From JBMYTN01 sp049604415 (GTDB lineage Bacteria > Pseudomonadota > Alphaproteobacteria > Rhodospirillales > Rhodospirillaceae), in assembly GCA_049604415.1 (NCBI GenBank), contig JBMYTN010000007.1, positions 62,001 through 126,000 of the forward strand: 64,000 nucleotides of DNA, given 5' to 3'. The notes beneath the pieces are model-generated. The model was not told the origin of the DNA and did no database searches. It saw only the letters and a program-made list of their open reading frames with translations. The position numbers and the translations under genes are program-made. Position 1 is the stretch's first letter. Each line of letters opens with the position of its first letter. Shown piece after piece: positions 13,845 through 22,256 of the stretch.

Positions 13845-14720
13845 ATGGCCTTGACTGCAAACGCCAACGACTTCCCGGAGATTTCAGGGCCGCTGTTAAA
13901 AAATATGGATGGCACGGAATTGCTCGAGGCCATCCAACAGATCGACGATGCGGACTCTTATGTTGCTCTGCATGAGTGCATCAGCACCATCCCGGCCAAA
14001 TATGGGCTGACCATGATCAATGCCTGGCAGGGCAACCTGGCCACGTGGATGCCATTGGATGTGCCGGTGGATTGGGAACTGCTCTGTGAAGAGCCGGTGA
14101 CGATGAAAAACCGGAAGGTCCATATCTCCCTTTTTCTGTCCAAGGGGCTGATGGATTGGAAGCAGGATTACCTGAAGAACGATTACATCAAAGTCGACCC
14201 AGTGTTCTGGTCGACCCTGTTCATTGACCGTCCGTTTTTTTGGGACCACCGCTTCCGCAGCGAAATCGTCAGCAATGAACAGCAACAGTTCATGGAAGTG
14301 GCCCGGGATCGGGGCTTCCATTCCGGTTGGGTCAAGCCGTTCCATGGCCGGGGCATGGAGCTGGGGGCCTTGGCCTATTTTGCCGCCGCGGATCGGTTTG
14401 ACCTGGAAGAAAGGCTCCAGTTTTATGGCACCCAAGCGCTGGATCTGTTCTCCTATTGCTTCTTTGAAAAGCTGAAAAAGCTTTTCAAAGCGGACTATCC
14501 GGAAGAGGAGAAGGTCAAGCTGACTTTGCGGGAAATTGAATGCATCCGATTTTCAGCGGTTGGCAAAACCTCTTGGGAGATCAGTCAGATTTTGGGGATT
14601 TCCGAGCGCACCATCAATTTTCATCTGACCAATGCGATGCATAAACTGGGCGTGCACAACAAGTCCCATGCCATCGCCAAATTTATTTCCAATGTGGATA
14701 TCTGGTTTAACGTCAAATAG
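13845..14720 (+). CDS. LuxR-family quorum-sensing regulator (copy 2)
   Basis: This 291-residue paralog of the regulator at 7056-7886 has the same order of domains: an autoinducer-binding domain with Trp105, Tyr109, Asp118-Pro119 and Trp133 in place, and a C-terminal LuxR helix-turn-helix (about 225-280, core SWEISQILGISERTINFHL). The two proteins match at most positions throughout, including long runs in both domains, so they arose by duplication. The ATG at 13845 has no strong ribosome site. The gene is preceded by the best lux box in the window and lies divergently from the PqqD operon, which suggests autoregulation together with control of the peptide genes. No cognate synthase is visible. 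Confidence 0.87.
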   Translation: MALTANANDFPEISGPLLKNMDGTELLEAIQQIDDADSYVALHECISTIPAKYGLTMINAWQGNLATWMPLDVPVDWELLCEEPVTMKNRKVHISLFLSKGLMDWKQDYLKNDYIKVDPVFWSTLFIDRPFFWDHRFRSEIVSNEQQQFMEVARDRGFHSGWVKPFHGRGMELGALAYFAAADRFDLEERLQFYGTQALDLFSYCFFEKLKKLFKADYPEEEKVKLTLREIECIRFSAVGKTSWEISQILGISERTINFHLTNAMHKLGVHNKSHAIAKFISNVDIWFNVK

Positions 14721-14736
14721 GGCGGCTGCAGGCCGC

Positions 14737-15129
14737 TTAGGCAGCACTTGGTTTGATGACAAATTTGGCGGCATCAAAATCCTCTTCAAACTCTTCGGCC
14801 AGCTCCACCATATTTTCGTCTCCCGGCGCATGAAGCCAGGTGACCGTCACCTGATTGCCTGCGGCTGCACAGGCCTCCAGGGCTTCGAACATGGTGTAAA
14901 ACACCCGGGTGGCACTGCTGTTGAAATAGGACAGTTCTAGCTCAAAGGCGACCGTCGCACCGTTTAGAGCCTGCAGATGCCGCTCCAGCTTGTCCGTGAT
15001 GTCTCCGAAAAAGGAGCGGACATTTTCCGGATAGCAGGTCCCCCGAATGGCAAAGCGATTGGCCTGGAAATCAAAATGGATCTCCGGCAGGGGTTCCTTG
15101 GCCTTAATCTTGATCGGTGCTTCGGTCAC
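14737..15129 (-). CDS. siaC: SiaC-family regulatory phosphoprotein (DUF1987)
   Basis: This 130-residue protein fits the SiaC/DUF1987 family. Typical parts are visible: the GTCYPENVRSFFG motif near residue 30, and the ELELSYFNSSATRVFY stretch (about 63-78), which holds the phospho-accepting Ser/Thr region. In Pseudomonas SiaC switches a diguanylate cyclase on when unphosphorylated; the phosphatase SiaA and kinase SiaB set its state. Here the gene follows a SiaA-like phosphatase on the same strand, 28 bases apart. No SiaB kinase or SiaD cyclase is in the window, so the output may differ or the partners are elsewhere. Confidence 0.8.
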   Translation of the reverse strand: MTEAPIKIKAKEPLPEIHFDFQANRFAIRGTCYPENVRSFFGDITDKLERHLQALNGATVAFELELSYFNSSATRVFYTMFEALEACAAAGNQVTVTWLHAPGDENMVELAEEFEEDFDAAKFVIKPSAA

Positions 15130-15157
15130 TCGTCTGTTCCGGCTTTGAGTTTGCGGC

Positions 15158-17422
15158 TTAAGTTTTTAAGCCGAATATACATATGTCGTCGCGCCGCACA
15201 TGGCTACCTTGGTACTCCTCAATCCGGGCCATAATAAAGGCTCCGGCCGAGGACAGCGGCATGCCATGGGTTTCGGCGAGCAAAGCGGCGAAGCGACGTT
15301 TGCCAAAGCCATGGCCGTCCTCGCCGCCGGTTTGATCAAACACGCCATCGGTGGCCAGATAAAGCGCGTCATAGTCTTTGGGGTCGATTTCGAACTGCTC
15401 AAACGGCACCCGCTTGCTGTGGTCCCGATAGCCCAAACCTTGTCGGGTGCCACGGATCTGTTTGATCTCCTTGCCGCTGCGGGCGAAGAGCGGCAGGCGG
15501 GCACCGCTGAACAGGATCGTCTGGTCCTTGCCCCGGATATACAGCACGGCGGCTTCCATGCCGTCATCGGCCAGGGCGTCTTCGGTGCTGCGGCCCAGGG
15601 TGCTTTGAATATGGGTGTGGACGGTGGCCAGCAAACCGGAGAGATCGCCGGGGGGGACTTCTGTGACCGCCCGGTCCAGGGCTCCGGTGGCGATCACGGT
15701 CATCATGGCCCCGGGCACCCCATGGCCGGTGCAATCGCCGACACAGACCAGCTTGCCCTCGCCCCAATCGCGGATCCAATACAAGTCGCCGCCGACCACA
15801 TCCCGGGGTTTCCAGACCGTGAAATGCTGGTTGACCGCATCAAAGACGGATTGTTCATCGGCCAGAAGGGATTTTTGGATGTTGCTGGCATAGTCGATGC
15901 TGCTGGAGACCAGATCATAGGCCCGGGTGAGTTTCTCCTGGGCCTTGCGCATGAACAGGGCCATCAAAATGATCCCGGCGGCAAAAATGATCCCCAACGG
16001 CCCCAGAATGCCCGCCCATTCCCGGGCATCATTGATTTGAGACAGCCGGTGCTCCTGTTTGATCTTTAGCACCCGGTCGGTTCGGATCGCTGCGGCGACC
16101 ATCTCCTGGCCGACGGAGGCCGCCTCAAGGGAAACCTCAACGGTCCGCTCAAAATTATGCCGATATTGCCGGATGCTCGGGACCACATTCTGGAACGCCC
16201 GCTTTTCGTCTTCTTCAATCAGCAGGGTTTGGATCTTATTGGCCCGGCTGATCACCGTATCAAGCTGGGTTAACACCTGTGCGGCCAGGACCTCTCGGGT
16301 TTCCAAGGATTGGGCGAGGAGGAAGTCTCGGTCGGCCTGGCGGGCTTCGCTGACACTCATCAGGATGGTGTGGACCTCTTCGGACAATGCCAAGCGGCGG
16401 GCCATCAGCTCCTGGACCCGTTCGGTCTCATCTTGGATCGAGGACAGCACCGAACGCTCATTGCTGCGCAGGGCAAAGGCCGCATCCCGCATGGCGAAGG
16501 CGGCCCGGTCCAGGGTCAAAACCTCCGCTGAATTCAGGGCCAGCCGGGTGCCGTCAACGGAGGACTTTTCCAAGGCCTCCAGCGCCAACAGATAATTGTC
16601 TTTTTGCTGGTCGATTTCATCAAGCAGCTGCAGGCTTTTGGGGTCTTTGACCCGGGAGAGCAGCTGGTCGATGGTTGCTTTCAGGCTGGTGATGACGCTG
16701 CGGATATATTCAATGTCCCGGATCCGCCCGGTGAGCAGGAAGTTCTTTTCATGCTCCAAGGCCTGTTCAACAAAGATGACGATCTCGTAGGAATTGGCGG
16801 TATTCTCGGCGATTTTCTCCGCTTCTCGGCGGAACTGGCGGACGCTTTCCGTATCCAGCTGGATATATTTTTCCTGGATCAGCTGCAAATCCGTGGCGCT
16901 GGCCGAGGCCTCAATGGCCGCATCAACCATAGCAGCGCGCATGCGGTTGCTTTCCTTGCGGAAGGTCACATAGCTTTTGAACAGGCGCTGATAGTCTTCC
17001 ATGGCCGCAATGGCCTCGACCAACAGCTCGCTATGGTCGGCATAGGTGGAATCTTTCTGCAGGGTCCGGGCCAGTGCCAGGACCTCTGCGGTGATCCGGT
17101 TGGTGGATTGGATCGCCTCTTCTGAGCCATCCCGGGTAAAGGTCAGCTCGGACAGCCGCGCTTCATCCATCAGGGTCATCAACTGCCCTGCCGCGCCATA
17201 GCGGTCGAAGGAGCGGTTCTGGCTGCTGATGATGATCCAGCCCACCGCCCCGACCATGAGCAGCAGGGCCATGACCAGGACAAAGCCGATCACCAACAAG
17301 CGGCCATCATGGCTGTGGCTATGCTGAGGGCCGCTGCCTTGGGGCTGGATCAAGCGCAGAGCCTGACGCGCTCCGCTGCGGGCGGTGTTCTGCACTTGCG
17401 TCCAGATTTCGCTCAATGACAC
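15158..17422 (-). CDS. siaA: SiaA-like membrane sensor with PP2C/SpoIIE phosphatase
   Basis: This 754-residue inner-membrane protein has one transmembrane segment at about 44-67, a long predicted helical periplasmic sensor region with much coiled coil (about 70-480), a second segment at about 482-505, and a C-terminal SpoIIE/PP2C-type Ser/Thr phosphatase (about 530-754). Phosphatase landmarks include DVVGGDLYW, GDCTGHGVPGAMMT, ATDGVFDQ and a final DDI. Such enzymes use two Mn or Mg ions. The following gene encodes SiaC, the likely substrate. The sensor region is much longer than in Pseudomonas SiaA, so a different signal is likely. A cell-surface or biofilm switch is the expected role; the ligand is unknown. 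Confidence 0.8.
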   Translation of the reverse strand: MSLSEIWTQVQNTARSGARQALRLIQPQGSGPQHSHSHDGRLLVIGFVLVMALLLMVGAVGWIIISSQNRSFDRYGAAGQLMTLMDEARLSELTFTRDGSEEAIQSTNRITAEVLALARTLQKDSTYADHSELLVEAIAAMEDYQRLFKSYVTFRKESNRMRAAMVDAAIEASASATDLQLIQEKYIQLDTESVRQFRREAEKIAENTANSYEIVIFVEQALEHEKNFLLTGRIRDIEYIRSVITSLKATIDQLLSRVKDPKSLQLLDEIDQQKDNYLLALEALEKSSVDGTRLALNSAEVLTLDRAAFAMRDAAFALRSNERSVLSSIQDETERVQELMARRLALSEEVHTILMSVSEARQADRDFLLAQSLETREVLAAQVLTQLDTVISRANKIQTLLIEEDEKRAFQNVVPSIRQYRHNFERTVEVSLEAASVGQEMVAAAIRTDRVLKIKQEHRLSQINDAREWAGILGPLGIIFAAGIILMALFMRKAQEKLTRAYDLVSSSIDYASNIQKSLLADEQSVFDAVNQHFTVWKPRDVVGGDLYWIRDWGEGKLVCVGDCTGHGVPGAMMTVIATGALDRAVTEVPPGDLSGLLATVHTHIQSTLGRSTEDALADDGMEAAVLYIRGKDQTILFSGARLPLFARSGKEIKQIRGTRQGLGYRDHSKRVPFEQFEIDPKDYDALYLATDGVFDQTGGEDGHGFGKRRFAALLAETHGMPLSSAGAFIMARIEEYQGSHVRRDDICIFGLKT

Positions 17423-17626
17423 TGCATTGGCCTCCCGGGGTCCTGCAATGGGTTTGATTTTATTGGTTTTTCAATTGATCTGAAAAAACGTTCCCAACAG
17501 GTGGGCATGAATTACAGAGCGACAAGGGTGGGGTTGTTTCCCCGTCGAGGCCCCGGAAACCACTGGACCCGACTGGGGCGGGCTGGCAGCTTGATTGCCG
17601 AGCTTCGGCATTTGGGAGGATGGACC

Positions 17627-18220
17627 ATGAATTGGACGCTGGCGGTTGGCTTGATCGGGGCATTGAGTTTGGTTTCCGTGACCGCTTGGTCCAATCAGGA
17701 CCATCACGGCCATGGCGCCTATGCCGGTTTTCAAGACCGGGCCATCAGCAGCCTGTCGGACCAGGACATCGCCGATATCGAGCAGGGGCGCGGATGGGGC
17801 TTGGCCCTGCCAGCGGAACTGAACGGTTTGCCCGGACCGGTGCATTTGCTGGAACTGAAAGAAGATCTAGGCCTGTCGCCCGATCAGATCGCGGCCTTTG
17901 AGGCGATCTATGCCGATATGCGTGCTGAAGCCATTGCCGCAGGCGCCGTGTTCCTGCAAGCCGAACGAACCCTTAGCCAAGCCTTTAAGGACAAGGTCCT
18001 TAGCCCGGAGGATTTGTTTGACTTGGTCGCTGCGGCGGCAAAGGCCCGGGCTGATCTGCGTTATGTCCATCTGTCGCGGCATTTGATGACGCCGGAGCTT
18101 TTAACCGCCTCGCAGATCGAGCGCTATGCGGTGCTGCGCGGCTATCGGCAGGACCCCTGCGCCGAGGTTCCAGAGGGCCATGATCCGGCCATGTGGCGTC
18201 GCCATAATGGCTGCGAATAG
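17627..18220 (+). CDS. Spy/CpxP/ZraP-like periplasmic protein
   Basis: This 197-residue protein has an N-terminal signal or anchor segment (about 1-22), then a His-rich stretch (DHHGHG, 26-31) that could bind metal. The rest is helical and contains LKEDLGLSPDQIAAFEAIY, which matches the LTxxQ pattern of Spy, CpxP and heavy-metal-sensing CnrX/ZraP proteins. ATG 17627 is chosen because GGGAGGA precedes it and a signal sequence follows directly. A GST gene starts 12 bases downstream and is probably co-transcribed. The likely role is a periplasmic chaperone or metal sensor for envelope stress; the metal is not known. Confidence 0.6.
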   Translation: MNWTLAVGLIGALSLVSVTAWSNQDHHGHGAYAGFQDRAISSLSDQDIADIEQGRGWGLALPAELNGLPGPVHLLELKEDLGLSPDQIAAFEAIYADMRAEAIAAGAVFLQAERTLSQAFKDKVLSPEDLFDLVAAAAKARADLRYVHLSRHLMTPELLTASQIERYAVLRGYRQDPCAEVPEGHDPAMWRRHNGCE

Positions 18221-18232
18221 GAGGCCCGCGCG

Positions 18233-18931
18233 ATGGATTATACGCTCTGCTATTGGCCCTTGCCCTTTCGCGGCCAGTTTGTGCGCGTCCTGCTGACCCA
18301 TGTCGGAGCGACCTGGGACGAGGTCGCCTTTGATGACATTCTGGCCATGAAGGTCTTGCCCCCCGCCGAGCAGCCGATCCCCCATATGGGACCGCCGCTG
18401 CTGATCGATCATAGCGACGGGGTGACCTTGTCCCAGACCCAGGCGATCCTGACCTATCTGGGCGAGAAATATGATCTGCTGCCGCCGGACCGGGTTGGCA
18501 GGGCGATGACCGCCAAGGTGATTGCCGATGCCAATGATGTGCTTTGCGAGATGACTCGGAACAATGGCGCGCAAATGTGGACGCCTGAGGACTGGCAGGA
18601 CTTTCAGCCCCGCCTGGCGCGCTGGATGCAGATGTTCGAGGTCCTGGGCCAGCGCCATGGTTTGACGCCCGAGACGGATAGTGGCACTTTTCTGGGAACC
18701 GAGAGGCTCGGTGTTGCCGATTTGGTCGTGGCCTGTCTCTGGGGCGTGATGACCGATAGGGTTCCGTCCTTGCGCCCGGTTTTGGACCGAGAGGCTCCGG
18801 CTATCGCCGCTCTGGCAGACCGGGTGTGGGCTGCCCCGACCCAAGTCGTTCTTCGCACTCGCAGCATCGAATCCTTTGGCGACCAGTGGTGCAGCGGCTA
18901 CATTGAAGAATCCCTACGTAAGGTTGTTTAA
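18233..18931 (+). CDS. Glutathione S-transferase family protein
   Basis: This 232-residue protein has a thioredoxin-like N-terminal half (about 1-80), with the glutathione-binding elements around PPLLIDHSDGVTLSQTQAI, and an all-helical C-terminal half. The SQTQAIL motif matches the conserved Ser-x-x-I/L capping region of the G-site, with Gln in place of the more usual Glu. Length and order fit bacterial GSTs. The substrate is unknown; the gene probably shares a transcript with the periplasmic protein before it, so a stress or detoxification role is plausible. Confidence 0.8.
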   Translation: MDYTLCYWPLPFRGQFVRVLLTHVGATWDEVAFDDILAMKVLPPAEQPIPHMGPPLLIDHSDGVTLSQTQAILTYLGEKYDLLPPDRVGRAMTAKVIADANDVLCEMTRNNGAQMWTPEDWQDFQPRLARWMQMFEVLGQRHGLTPETDSGTFLGTERLGVADLVVACLWGVMTDRVPSLRPVLDREAPAIAALADRVWAAPTQVVLRTRSIESFGDQWCSGYIEESLRKVV

Positions 18932-19159
18932 GGTCCGCAAAGACTTGTCACACTTAATAATGGGCCTATGCCTAAGGTCTATTTAAACAAATTAGAAAAA
19001 CAACGCCTAGCCCTTAGTCTGGGTATGGCTTTTTTGTGAGACTCTTTTGACTGTCCTGGTCTATAGTGTTCACATCTCCCAGGTCGAGGGCTTTTGGATC
19101 TCGCTAAGGACACGGCCTAGCTAGACCCAAATTCAAACACTGATCGGGAAGGCGTGGAT

Positions 19160-20527
19160 ATGTATGGTGGTTCTGTCTTTGATGGTCTGGATGGCCGGGT
19201 CTTGCAAGATCCCAATGTCGATGTCTTGCTTGACCAGATCCCAGCGCCGATTTTTGTTAAAGACAATGACTTCCGCTACACCCATGTCAATGAAACCTTC
19301 TGCAGCCTTCTGAACATTAAGAAGACCGATTTTGTCGGCAAATCGGTGTGGGACATCGCCACACCGGAACTGGCCAAGGTCTATGATGCGGCCGACCGTC
19401 GACTGGTGGAAGAAGGCGGCATCCAGACCTATGAAAGCAAAGCCCACACCTCGAAGGGTGGGGTGGTTTGGGTGCAATTCCAGAAGAAATGCATCTTTGA
19501 TCAATCTGGTGGGTTCCGGGGTATCTTGGGCATTGCCAAGGATATTACCGATCTAAAGCTGGCCGAGGACCGGTCGCGTCGGGCCTCCAAAGTCGCAGAT
19601 CTTGGCTATTGGGAGCTGAATCACACCTCCGGCGCATTGGATTGGTCGAAACAGACCTTCCGCATTTTTGGCCTGGATCCGGAGGCTCCCCAGCCCAGTT
19701 TCAAAGGGTTCTTGGACCTGGTGCATCCCGAAGACCGCACTAAGGTCGAAACCGCCTTCCAAGAGCATCTGGCCACCGGCCAACCTTATGACGTGGTCCA
19801 TCGCCTGATCATCAATGGAGTCGGATTGAAATATGTCCGGGAACGGGCTGAAACCGAGTTTTCAGAGATCGGTGTGCCGCAAGTGTCCATGGGCACGGTG
19901 TCGGATGTCTCGCGCATTATTCAAGATCAGGAAGTGGCCAAAAGCGCGTTGCTGAGCGCGGTTGAGGTCTGTGCCCGGGCCTTGGAAAAGCGTGATCCCT
20001 ACACGGCGGGCCATCAACAGCGGGTGGTCGAACTGGCGGTGCGGCTGGCAAGCTATCTGGGCGAAGAAGACGCGGTGATTGAGGGCATTCGCTTGGGGGC
20101 CATGGTCCATGACATCGGCAAGATCGCCGTGCCTGCCGAAATCCTGAACAAGCCCGGGCGGCTCTCCAGCGCCGAATTTGACCTGATCAAATTGCATCCG
20201 ACCCATGGCTATGAAATCCTCGCGCCGATGGAATTCCCTTGGCCCATCGCCGAGATGGTCTATCAGCATCATGAGCGTGTCGACGGCAGCGGCTATCCCC
20301 GGGGGCTGACCGGCGATCACATCTTGCGCGAGGCCAAAATCATTTCCGTGGCTGACACCATCGAAGCCATTGTCAGCCACCGGCCCTATCGTCCGGCCAA
20401 GACCATTGAAGATGCCCTGACGATCCTAGAGGCCCAGCGCGGCAAGGGCTATGCGCCCGAGGTGGTCGACGCCGCCCTGGCCTTGCACCAGAAAGGGCAA
20501 CTGGTCCTGGAGGGCTGGTGGGGGTAG
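19160..20527 (+). CDS. PAS-PAS-HD-GYP cyclic-di-GMP phosphodiesterase
   Basis: This 455-residue signalling protein has two PAS domains (about 12-135 and 140-250, the first with FVKDNDFRYTHVNETFC) and a C-terminal HD-GYP domain (about 270-450). The HD residues are in HDIGKIAVP and the GYP signature is present as DGSGYPRGL, so the two-metal phosphodiesterase site looks complete. It would hydrolyse cyclic di-GMP in response to a cytoplasmic cue. GTG 19154 is also in frame, but GGGAAGG is spaced correctly only for ATG 19160. There is no transmembrane segment. A 10-bp hairpin follows the stop codon. Confidence 0.9.
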   Translation: MYGGSVFDGLDGRVLQDPNVDVLLDQIPAPIFVKDNDFRYTHVNETFCSLLNIKKTDFVGKSVWDIATPELAKVYDAADRRLVEEGGIQTYESKAHTSKGGVVWVQFQKKCIFDQSGGFRGILGIAKDITDLKLAEDRSRRASKVADLGYWELNHTSGALDWSKQTFRIFGLDPEAPQPSFKGFLDLVHPEDRTKVETAFQEHLATGQPYDVVHRLIINGVGLKYVRERAETEFSEIGVPQVSMGTVSDVSRIIQDQEVAKSALLSAVEVCARALEKRDPYTAGHQQRVVELAVRLASYLGEEDAVIEGIRLGAMVHDIGKIAVPAEILNKPGRLSSAEFDLIKLHPTHGYEILAPMEFPWPIAEMVYQHHERVDGSGYPRGLTGDHILREAKIISVADTIEAIVSHRPYRPAKTIEDALTILEAQRGKGYAPEVVDAALALHQKGQLVLEGWWG

Positions 20528-20528
20528 A

Positions 20529-20551
20529 GCGTTTTGACGAAGTCAAAACGC
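20529..20551 (+). terminator. Perfect hairpin after the HD-GYP gene
   Basis: GCGTTTTGAC (20529-20538) and GTCAAAACGC (20542-20551) pair perfectly around GAA. It starts two bases after the stop codon. No T run is seen, so it may stabilise the 3' end, act as a bidirectional terminator, or be a dispersed palindromic repeat. Confidence 0.5.
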
Positions 20552-20639
20552 GGATAGCGCGGGAGGTGTTTGCGCAGCAAATGCCAAGAGCGCCAGAGCA
20601 TTGACTCCTATTCCCCTCCACCAGCACCCCATCCCGAGG

Positions 20640-21356
20640 CTAGGGCGTGATCTTTTTCCGACCGGCGCGTTTCTTAAAGGTCATTTGGAATTGCGCCAGG
20701 GTGTCGGGCTCCCCCACCCAGACATAGGCCAACAGCACCGGCTCATAGCGCGAGGTGGTGATGGCATGTTCATGGCCTGAGGCATTGTAGAGCAGGGAGC
20801 CGGGCGGATAGACCCCGGCGCTGTTCTGGGAGACAAAGCCGCTGAGGCAGAAATAGCTTTCGGTGATGTGGTGGTGGCTGTGGGCTGGATACACGCAGCG
20901 CGGGGCAAACAGCACCAGACCCAGCACGAGGTCTTCACAGACGATGGGGCCGCGCGGCCCAACCAGCTCAGAATAGGCGTAATTGTTTTCCAAGCTGCGC
21001 GGCATGCTGTCATAGCCTAGCTCCCAGCGCAGCTCCTTGCGGATCTTGCCGATGGCGCGGACAAAGGAGTGGGTGCGTTCGCCCTCGCCATTGTCCAGTG
21101 CGCGGCCGAGATGGGAGCAGACCGGTCGCAGCGCGGGCTCGACGGCTTTGATCTCTGGATCCACTGACAGGGCCTTGGACAGCCGGGATTGCACGGTGCG
21201 CATATGGCCACCGATCAGCTTGCTGCCCCCCGCCGAGGCATAGCGATAGACATTATAATATTCCATCAGCACATAGCGCCAATCCGGGCGTTCGGACAGG
21301 CGGGTCTTCGGCAGATCGAGCGGAGCGGTGTCGAGGGGGGGCTGAGCAATATGCAT
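20640..21356 (-). CDS. dddL: DddL-type DMSP lyase (cupin)
   Basis: This 238-residue protein resembles DddL, which cleaves dimethylsulfoniopropionate to dimethyl sulfide and acrylate. The C-terminal cupin motif CVYPAHSHHHITESYFCLSG (154-173) supplies the expected metal ligands and catalytic Tyr: His159, His161-163, Glu166 and Tyr168, with His195/197 in GHEH as the later ligand. The N-terminal half is helical and contains LMEYYNVYRYASAGGS, as in DddL. ATG 21356 is chosen because AAGAGGA precedes it; the frame stays open 53 codons further upstream without a better start. It is divergent from a GbsR-like regulator and the cytochrome bd genes. A catabolic acrylate pathway is not visible in the window. 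Confidence 0.75.
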   Translation of the reverse strand: MHIAQPPLDTAPLDLPKTRLSERPDWRYVLMEYYNVYRYASAGGSKLIGGHMRTVQSRLSKALSVDPEIKAVEPALRPVCSHLGRALDNGEGERTHSFVRAIGKIRKELRWELGYDSMPRSLENNYAYSELVGPRGPIVCEDLVLGLVLFAPRCVYPAHSHHHITESYFCLSGFVSQNSAGVYPPGSLLYNASGHEHAITTSRYEPVLLAYVWVGEPDTLAQFQMTFKKRAGRKKITP

Positions 21357-21555
21357 CGGTCGGGTCCTCTTGTTTTTAATTGGGTGGGACTCTTCAACAG
21401 GTCTTGAGGAAAGTGAGCACCCACTTGGGCGCAAAGTAAATCTCTTTAAAGGCATAAGAAGACAATTTTTTCTATGCAGTTGAGACAGTGTCAGCTGCAG
21501 CCGAAAAAAACCCACAAAATCAGTATGTCTTGACGCCGAATTCAGTGGGTCTCAT

Positions 21556-21577
21556 ATTTTCAGAAATTTCTGAAAAT
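21556..21577. promoter_or_regulatory. 22-bp perfect palindrome before the GbsR-like gene
   Basis: The arms ATTTTCAGAAA and TTTCTGAAAAT form an exact palindrome that ends 10 bases before the regulator's ATG. The location is ideal for autorepression by the dimeric GbsR/MarR-type protein encoded immediately downstream, and repression would extend to the overlapping cydA gene. Confidence 0.65.
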
Positions 21578-21587
21578 TGGGAAAGCC

Positions 21588-22256
21588 ATGAATTTACCCC
21601 CTCTTACCCAGACCTTTGTGCTGCATTTCGGCGAGATGGGCAGCAAATGGGGCCTGAGTCGCACGGTCGGACAAATCTATGCCCTGCTGTTTTTGTCCGC
21701 TGAGCCCCTCAATGCCGACAGCATCACCGAGCAGCTTGGCGTGTCGCGCTCCAATGTCTCCATGGGCCTGAAGGAATTGCAGTCCTGGAACCTGGTGCGC
21801 CTGCTGCACAAGCCCGGTGACCGGCGGGACTATTTCACCACGCCGGAGGACCTGTGGGTCATCCTGCGCACCCTGGTCGAGGAACGCAAAAAGCGCGAGG
21901 TCGATCCGACCCTGTCCATGCTGCGCTCGGTGCTGATGGAAAGCCCGGGCAGCGGACCAGACAGCCATGCCCAGGACCGCATGCGGGAAATGCATGACCT
22001 GATCGAAATGCTCGATGGCTGGTATGGCGACATCCGGACCATGGAAACCGAACGCTTGATCGCACTGATCAAGCTGGGCGGACGGATCAGCCAGATGCTC
22101 GGGGTCGCCGAGCGCTTCATGGACAACCCGTTTGGCCGACCCGAGCCCGCCACCGGGGCCGCTGCTGAGCCCAATATCGATCCTAAGGGTATCGCTCCCT
22201 CATCCTCACCGTCTTCTTCGACCTCTCCGTCAGACAAAAAGGAGCCCCCACGCTGA
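21588..22256 (+). CDS. GbsR/MarR-family transcriptional regulator
   Basis: This 222-residue protein has a winged helix-turn-helix (about 25-95) with the GbsR-type pattern GMGSKWGLSRTVGQIYALLF-like opening and SITEQLGVSRSNVSMGLKEL as recognition region. A helical dimerisation part follows, and the tail (about 185-222) is Pro/Ser-rich and disordered. The stop overlaps the cydA start (TGATG), so regulator and oxidase are co-transcribed. A perfect palindrome upstream suggests autoregulation. Regulators of this kind often precede cydAB in alphaproteobacteria. It could also affect the divergent dddL gene. The effector is unknown. Confidence 0.8.
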   Translation: MNLPPLTQTFVLHFGEMGSKWGLSRTVGQIYALLFLSAEPLNADSITEQLGVSRSNVSMGLKELQSWNLVRLLHKPGDRRDYFTTPEDLWVILRTLVEERKKREVDPTLSMLRSVLMESPGSGPDSHAQDRMREMHDLIEMLDGWYGDIRTMETERLIALIKLGGRISQMLGVAERFMDNPFGRPEPATGAAAEPNIDPKGIAPSSSPSSSTSPSDKKEPPR

